From assembly GCA_963756975.1 (NCBI GenBank), contig CAVWPS010000002.1, positions 992,001-1,056,000 on the forward strand: a DNA stretch of 64,000 bases, read 5' to 3'. The notes under the pieces are model-generated. The model did no database searches. It saw nothing but the letters and a program-made list of their open reading frames with translations, and was not told the DNA's origin. Positions 60,795-64,000 of this stretch are shown piece after piece. The stretch's first letter is position 1. The number at the start of each line of letters is the position of its first letter. The stretch comes from CAVRQM01 sp963756975. GTDB taxonomy: Bacteria > Pseudomonadota > Alphaproteobacteria > Acetobacterales > Acetobacteraceae. The position numbers and the translations under genes are program-made.

Positions 60795-62327
60795 ATGCCG
60801 CTGGTCCTGACCCTGTACAACGCGCGCCAGCCATCCGACCGGCAGCGCGAAAGCCGGACGCTCGACGAGGGCAGCCTGTCGATCGGACGCGGCCCGGGCA
60901 ACGGCTGGGTGTTGCAGGATCCGGCGCAGCATCTGTCGAAGACGCACTGCGTCGTCTCCGCGACACGGGGCGGCTACGTGGTGACCGATTGCAGCAGCAA
61001 CGGCGTGTTCCTGAACGGTGGCAAGCAGCGGATGCCGCGCGACAGCCAGGCCCCGATCGGCGACGGCGACGAATTCGTCATCGGCGACTACCTGATGCGC
61101 GTCAGCATGGTCGAGCGTCTGACCAGCCGTGCGGTGACAGACAGCGCCGCCTCCGCCCCACGGGGTGCCGCACCGGCGATCGACCGCGACGACCCGTTCG
61201 GCCTCGACGACTTTCTAGCGCCCGCGCCGCCACCGCCGCCGCCGCCGCGCGCGCCGCCGCCGCCGCCGCCCCGCGTCGACCCGTTCGCCGATCCGGGCCG
61301 CAGCGCGCGCGACGACCCGTTCGGCGACGCGTTCGACGACCCGCTCGGCGCGCCGGTTCGCAAGCCGCCGTTGCCGTTCGACGAGCCCGTGTCGCGCGCC
61401 GCCCCGCCGGGGCCGCGCGATCCCTTCGACCTTCGCGATTCGAAGACGAACGACGCGTTCGGCGACGACGAGGACGATCTGTTCAAGGGCGCGAAGCCCG
61501 CGGTGTCCTGGCAGGGGCCGTCGCAGGCCGACAACGTCGACGCCGTCGCGCAATCGTTCACGCCGCCGAAAATCGCGGCCATGCCGAACCTCGACGACTG
61601 GGACGATCTTTTGGGCGACGACCCGATTTCGCCCTCGCCGCCGCCGCCGCCACCGCCGGTTGCTCCCGTCGCGCCACCGCCACCGCCGATGCCGCCAACC
61701 ATCCAACCGCAGCCGATCGCGGCAGCGCCGCCCGCCCACTCCGATCCTTCCGCCCTGATCGCCGCGTTCCTCGACGGCGCGGGCGTCCCGAAGCTGGATG
61801 TGTCCGATCAGGACCCCGTCGCCTACATGCGCGCCGCCGGCGAGCTGTTCGGCCTCATGGTCGAAAGCCTGCGCGACGTGCTGATGTCGCGGGCGACGAT
61901 CAAGGGCGAGTTCGGGGTCGAGCAGACCATGCTGCGCTCGCGCGACAACAACGCGCTGAAATTCTCGGTCACGCCGGCCGACGCGATCTCGGCCCTGCTG
62001 CAACCCGGCCGGCCCGGCTACATGGCGCCCATGCGCGCGACCAAGGAAGCGTTCGACGACGTTCGCATGCACCAGCTCGCGGTGATGGCCGGGGTGCAGG
62101 CGGCGCTGTTCAACCTGCTGAAGACGTTCGATCCGGCGGCGCTCGAAGCGCGGCTGCAAAAAGGCGGCGTGATCGAGAGCATCATGCCGGCCACCCGTCG
62201 CGCGAAGCTTTGGGAATCATTCTGCATGACGTACAAAGATATCGCGCGCGATGCCGACAGCGATTTCCAGGCCGTGTTCGGGCGTGAGTTCGCGCGGGCG
62301 TATACCGAGCAGGTTCGCTCGCATTAG
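60795..62327 (+). CDS. tagH: T6SS FHA-domain protein TagH (Fha)
   Basis: The protein (510 residues) reads phosphothreonine marks made by PpkA. An N-terminal FHA domain (~1-105) has SIGRGPGNGWVL, HLSKTHCVVSA and TDCSSNGVFLNG, the residues that bind phosphothreonine. A Pro-rich low-complexity linker (~130-330) includes repeated D-P-F motifs. The C-terminal VasC/ImpI-type domain (~335-510) has ESLRDVLMSRATIKGEFGVE, a T6SS-specific TagH signature, and ends LWESFCMTYKDIARD. Its likely ligand is the N-terminal Thr of TssL. ATG at 60795 follows GAAAGGACT. Confidence 0.92.
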   Translation: MPLVLTLYNARQPSDRQRESRTLDEGSLSIGRGPGNGWVLQDPAQHLSKTHCVVSATRGGYVVTDCSSNGVFLNGGKQRMPRDSQAPIGDGDEFVIGDYLMRVSMVERLTSRAVTDSAASAPRGAAPAIDRDDPFGLDDFLAPAPPPPPPPRAPPPPPPRVDPFADPGRSARDDPFGDAFDDPLGAPVRKPPLPFDEPVSRAAPPGPRDPFDLRDSKTNDAFGDDEDDLFKGAKPAVSWQGPSQADNVDAVAQSFTPPKIAAMPNLDDWDDLLGDDPISPSPPPPPPPVAPVAPPPPPMPPTIQPQPIAAAPPAHSDPSALIAAFLDGAGVPKLDVSDQDPVAYMRAAGELFGLMVESLRDVLMSRATIKGEFGVEQTMLRSRDNNALKFSVTPADAISALLQPGRPGYMAPMRATKEAFDDVRMHQLAVMAGVQAALFNLLKTFDPAALEARLQKGGVIESIMPATRRAKLWESFCMTYKDIARDADSDFQAVFGREFARAYTEQVRSH

Positions 62328-62361
62328 CGTTTTGGGAAGATCGCGTTTTGGGGGACTGGGA

Positions 62362-62841
62362 ATGACCGGCCGAAGACTCCTCGCACTCGGATGCCTGGTC
62401 GCCCTCGCCGGGTGTGGCGGCGCGCCGCCGCCGCCGCCGCCGACCGTGGTGAACGCCACGATCACCACCGCCGCCGACGTGAACGCGGGCGACAACGGCA
62501 CCGGTGCCCCGGTCAGCATCCGCATCTACCAATTGGTGTCGTCGGCCGGCTTCGACGGCGGGCAGTTCTTCCCGCTGTTCGACAAGGATGCGGCCACGCT
62601 GAAGGACGATCTGGTCAAGCGCGACGATCTGCTGCTCGCACCGGGACAGTCGAAGACGCTGACGATCATGCCCGACGATCGCGCCCATTCGTTCGGCGTG
62701 TTCGGCGCGTATCGCGATTACGAACACGTCGCGTGGCACGCGAGCGTCGCCATTCCGGCCCACCAGACCAGCACGCTGACCGTCACCGCGGGCAAGGCCG
62801 GTGTCACGGCCAAGATCGAGCCTTTGCCGCCAGCCAAATAA
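62362..62841 (+). CDS. tssJ: T6SS outer-membrane lipoprotein TssJ
   Basis: TssJ anchors the TssJLM membrane complex to the outer membrane and binds TssM. The 159-residue protein has a lipobox (A-L-A-G-C, Cys18), a Pro stretch, then the transthyretin-like domain: GAPVSIRIYQLVSSAGFDGG, FFPLFDKDAATLKDDLVKRD and PGQSKTLTIMPDDRAHSFGV, matching TssJ. The ATG at 62362 is preceded by GGGGGACTGGGA. The gene lies between tagH and tssL. Confidence 0.92.
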   Translation: MTGRRLLALGCLVALAGCGGAPPPPPPTVVNATITTAADVNAGDNGTGAPVSIRIYQLVSSAGFDGGQFFPLFDKDAATLKDDLVKRDDLLLAPGQSKTLTIMPDDRAHSFGVFGAYRDYEHVAWHASVAIPAHQTSTLTVTAGKAGVTAKIEPLPPAK

Positions 62842-62855
62842 TAAGGGCCACGGTC

Positions 62856-64000
62856 ATGAGCGACGACCCGTTCGCCGACATTCCCGACGCCGACCGGACC
62901 GTGATCCGGCCGCGCGCCGGTGGCCGTGCCCCAAGCGCATCCGCGACGACGGCGGCGCCGCGCCCGTCCGGCACCGACGCGACGCCGCGCGGCCTCGGCG
63001 ACACGCTGCCGCTGGTCGGCATCAACCCGCTGGTGAAAGCCGCCTCGCCGTTGCTCGCCGCGATCGTGCGCCTGCGCGGCCGCCTGCAGCACCCGGACCC
63101 CGACGCGCTCCGCCGGGGTGTGGCGGAAGCGGTCCGGCAGTTCGAGCAGCGGTCGCTGCAAACCGGGCTCGATACGAAGTCGCTGCGTGCGGCCCGCTAC
63201 GCGCTCTGCGCCACGATCGACGATCTGGTGCTGTCCACGCCGTGGGGAAGCCACAGCGCCTGGACGCAACAAAGCCTCACCAGCCTGTTCCACAACGAGG
63301 TATCGGGCGGCGAGCGTTTCTTCGACATTCTCGAGACCATGGAGAAGGAACTGGGCCGCCACGGCGACGTGGTCGAGCTGATGTTCCTGTGCCTTTCGCT
63401 CGGGTTCGAGGGCCGGTATCGCGTGCTGCCGCGCGGGGCGACCAACCTCGCCGAGTTCCGCGACAATCTGTTCCGCACGCTCCGCACTCGACGGCCGGAA
63501 TACGAGCGCGAGTTGTCGCCGCACTGGCGCGGTGTCGGTGCCGGCTACAACGCGTTGCGGCAGCGCATCCCGCTGTGGATCGTCGGCGTCGCGACCGCCT
63601 GCGCCGCCGCACTGGTGTATTTCGCGTTCAACCTGCTGCTGGGCAGCGCGTCGGACGGCACGTTCGCGCGCCTCGCCGGGTTGCCGCCGACCGGCCCGGT
63701 GGTGATCGCCCGCGCCGCCGCCGTGCCCACGCCGCCCCCGCCCGCCCCTGTTCCGGTCGCGCCGAGCAACACGGCGGCCCATCTGCGCACGTTCCTGGCC
63801 CCGGAAATCAAGGAGGGTCTGGTCGAGGTGATCGAGGACGCGCAGACGATCACCGTCCGCATCGCCAACCACAACATGTTCGGCTCCGGCGAGGCGACGC
63901 TCAGCGCATCCTACGGCCCGTTGCTCGACCGGATCGGCACCGCGTTGCAGGACGAGCCGGGCAAGGTTCTGGTCGTCGGGCACACCGACAACCAACCGAT
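62856..64000 (+). CDS. tssL: T6SS inner-membrane protein TssL with OmpA domain (3' partial)
   Basis: TssL (DotU/IcmH family) contacts the baseplate in the cytoplasm. The gene runs off the window after 381 codons. The N-terminus contains D-A-D-R-T-V-I-R-P (Thr15), comparable to the PpkA-phosphorylated, FHA-bound site of TssL in Agrobacterium. The DotU domain (~55-230) has NPLVKAASPLLAAIVRLRG, RYALCATIDDLVLSTPWG, FFDILETMEKELGRHGDVVE and FLCLSLGFEGRYRV. One membrane helix follows (~232-253, VGVATACAAALVYFAFNLLL), and the C-terminus begins an OmpA-type wall-binding domain ending at the window edge in VVGHTDNQP. The stop, and probably tssM, lie beyond the window. Confidence 0.92.
   Translation, partial: MSDDPFADIPDADRTVIRPRAGGRAPSASATTAAPRPSGTDATPRGLGDTLPLVGINPLVKAASPLLAAIVRLRGRLQHPDPDALRRGVAEAVRQFEQRSLQTGLDTKSLRAARYALCATIDDLVLSTPWGSHSAWTQQSLTSLFHNEVSGGERFFDILETMEKELGRHGDVVELMFLCLSLGFEGRYRVLPRGATNLAEFRDNLFRTLRTRRPEYERELSPHWRGVGAGYNALRQRIPLWIVGVATACAAALVYFAFNLLLGSASDGTFARLAGLPPTGPVVIARAAAVPTPPPPAPVPVAPSNTAAHLRTFLAPEIKEGLVEVIEDAQTITVRIANHNMFGSGEATLSASYGPLLDRIGTALQDEPGKVLVVGHTDNQP

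Noticed and set aside
1..64000. CRISPR arrays, tRNA, rRNA or insertion sequences
   Set aside because: No regularly spaced direct repeats of CRISPR type, no recognisable tRNA cloverleaf or rRNA segment, and no transposase-like gene was seen in reading the window.

Overview
This is GC-rich (roughly 70%) DNA with dense, overlapping operons, most consistent with a motile, diderm alphaproteobacterium. The fliF-fliG-fliH-fliN-flbD-flhA order with an FlbD-type sigma-54 activator suggests Rhodospirillales/Acetobacteraceae; that family-level placement is an inference from gene order only.

Region 1 (1-9309) is a flagellar operon: hook-length control (fliK), hook cap (flgD), MS ring (fliF), switch (fliG, fliN), export ATPase regulator (fliH), the transcription factor flbD and the export gate flhA. 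Most junctions from fliF on overlap by a few bases. Region 2 (9353-13764) is housekeeping and accessory: two joined SGNH/GDSL hydrolase frames, a CinA-type MoCF-domain protein, a GNAT-NUDIX fusion and lipB. Region 3 (13880-30702) is a two-partner secretion locus: an FhaC/ShlB transporter, a filamentous-haemagglutinin-type exoprotein of about 3,970 residues (broken by one extra base) and a CHAT-protease lipoprotein.

Region 4 (30699-64000, running off the end) is a large type VI secretion (T6SS) locus: a PpkA-like kinase with a DUF4384-like tail, a membrane-anchored putative metalloprotease, an OmpA protein, PAAR, a methyltransferase, tssA, tssB, tssC, hcp, tagJ, tssE, tssF, tssG, tssH(clpV), then a three-gene minus-strand operon of unusual genes, then a fused TssB-TssC-like sheath protein, an OmpA-like protein, tssK, vgrG, a second tssC, two divergent hcp paralogues, tagH(fha), tssJ and tssL with an OmpA domain (cut by the window edge). 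tssM and tagF are not seen and may lie beyond the window.

The most novel part is the minus-strand operon at 47208-52162: a protein with a kinase-like core resembling the dehydratase domain of LanM lanthipeptide synthetases (no cyclase domain), flanked by two paralogues of a family I do not recognise. Together with three TssC-like sheath proteins and three Hcp-like proteins it suggests an elaborated T6SS subtype with its own modification or effector module, probably under PpkA/FHA phospho-control: a D-x-T-V-I motif recurs at the N-termini of TssL and the metalloprotease, and a looser acidic D-E-T-M-V segment lies next to the kinase membrane anchor.

Caution: four genes are broken by single-base indels whose repair restores family-like sequence (exoprotein, the first unknown paralogue, the TssBC fusion tail, tssK), and the GDSL pair may be a fifth case. 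This pattern fits residual sequencing indels at least as well as real gene decay.
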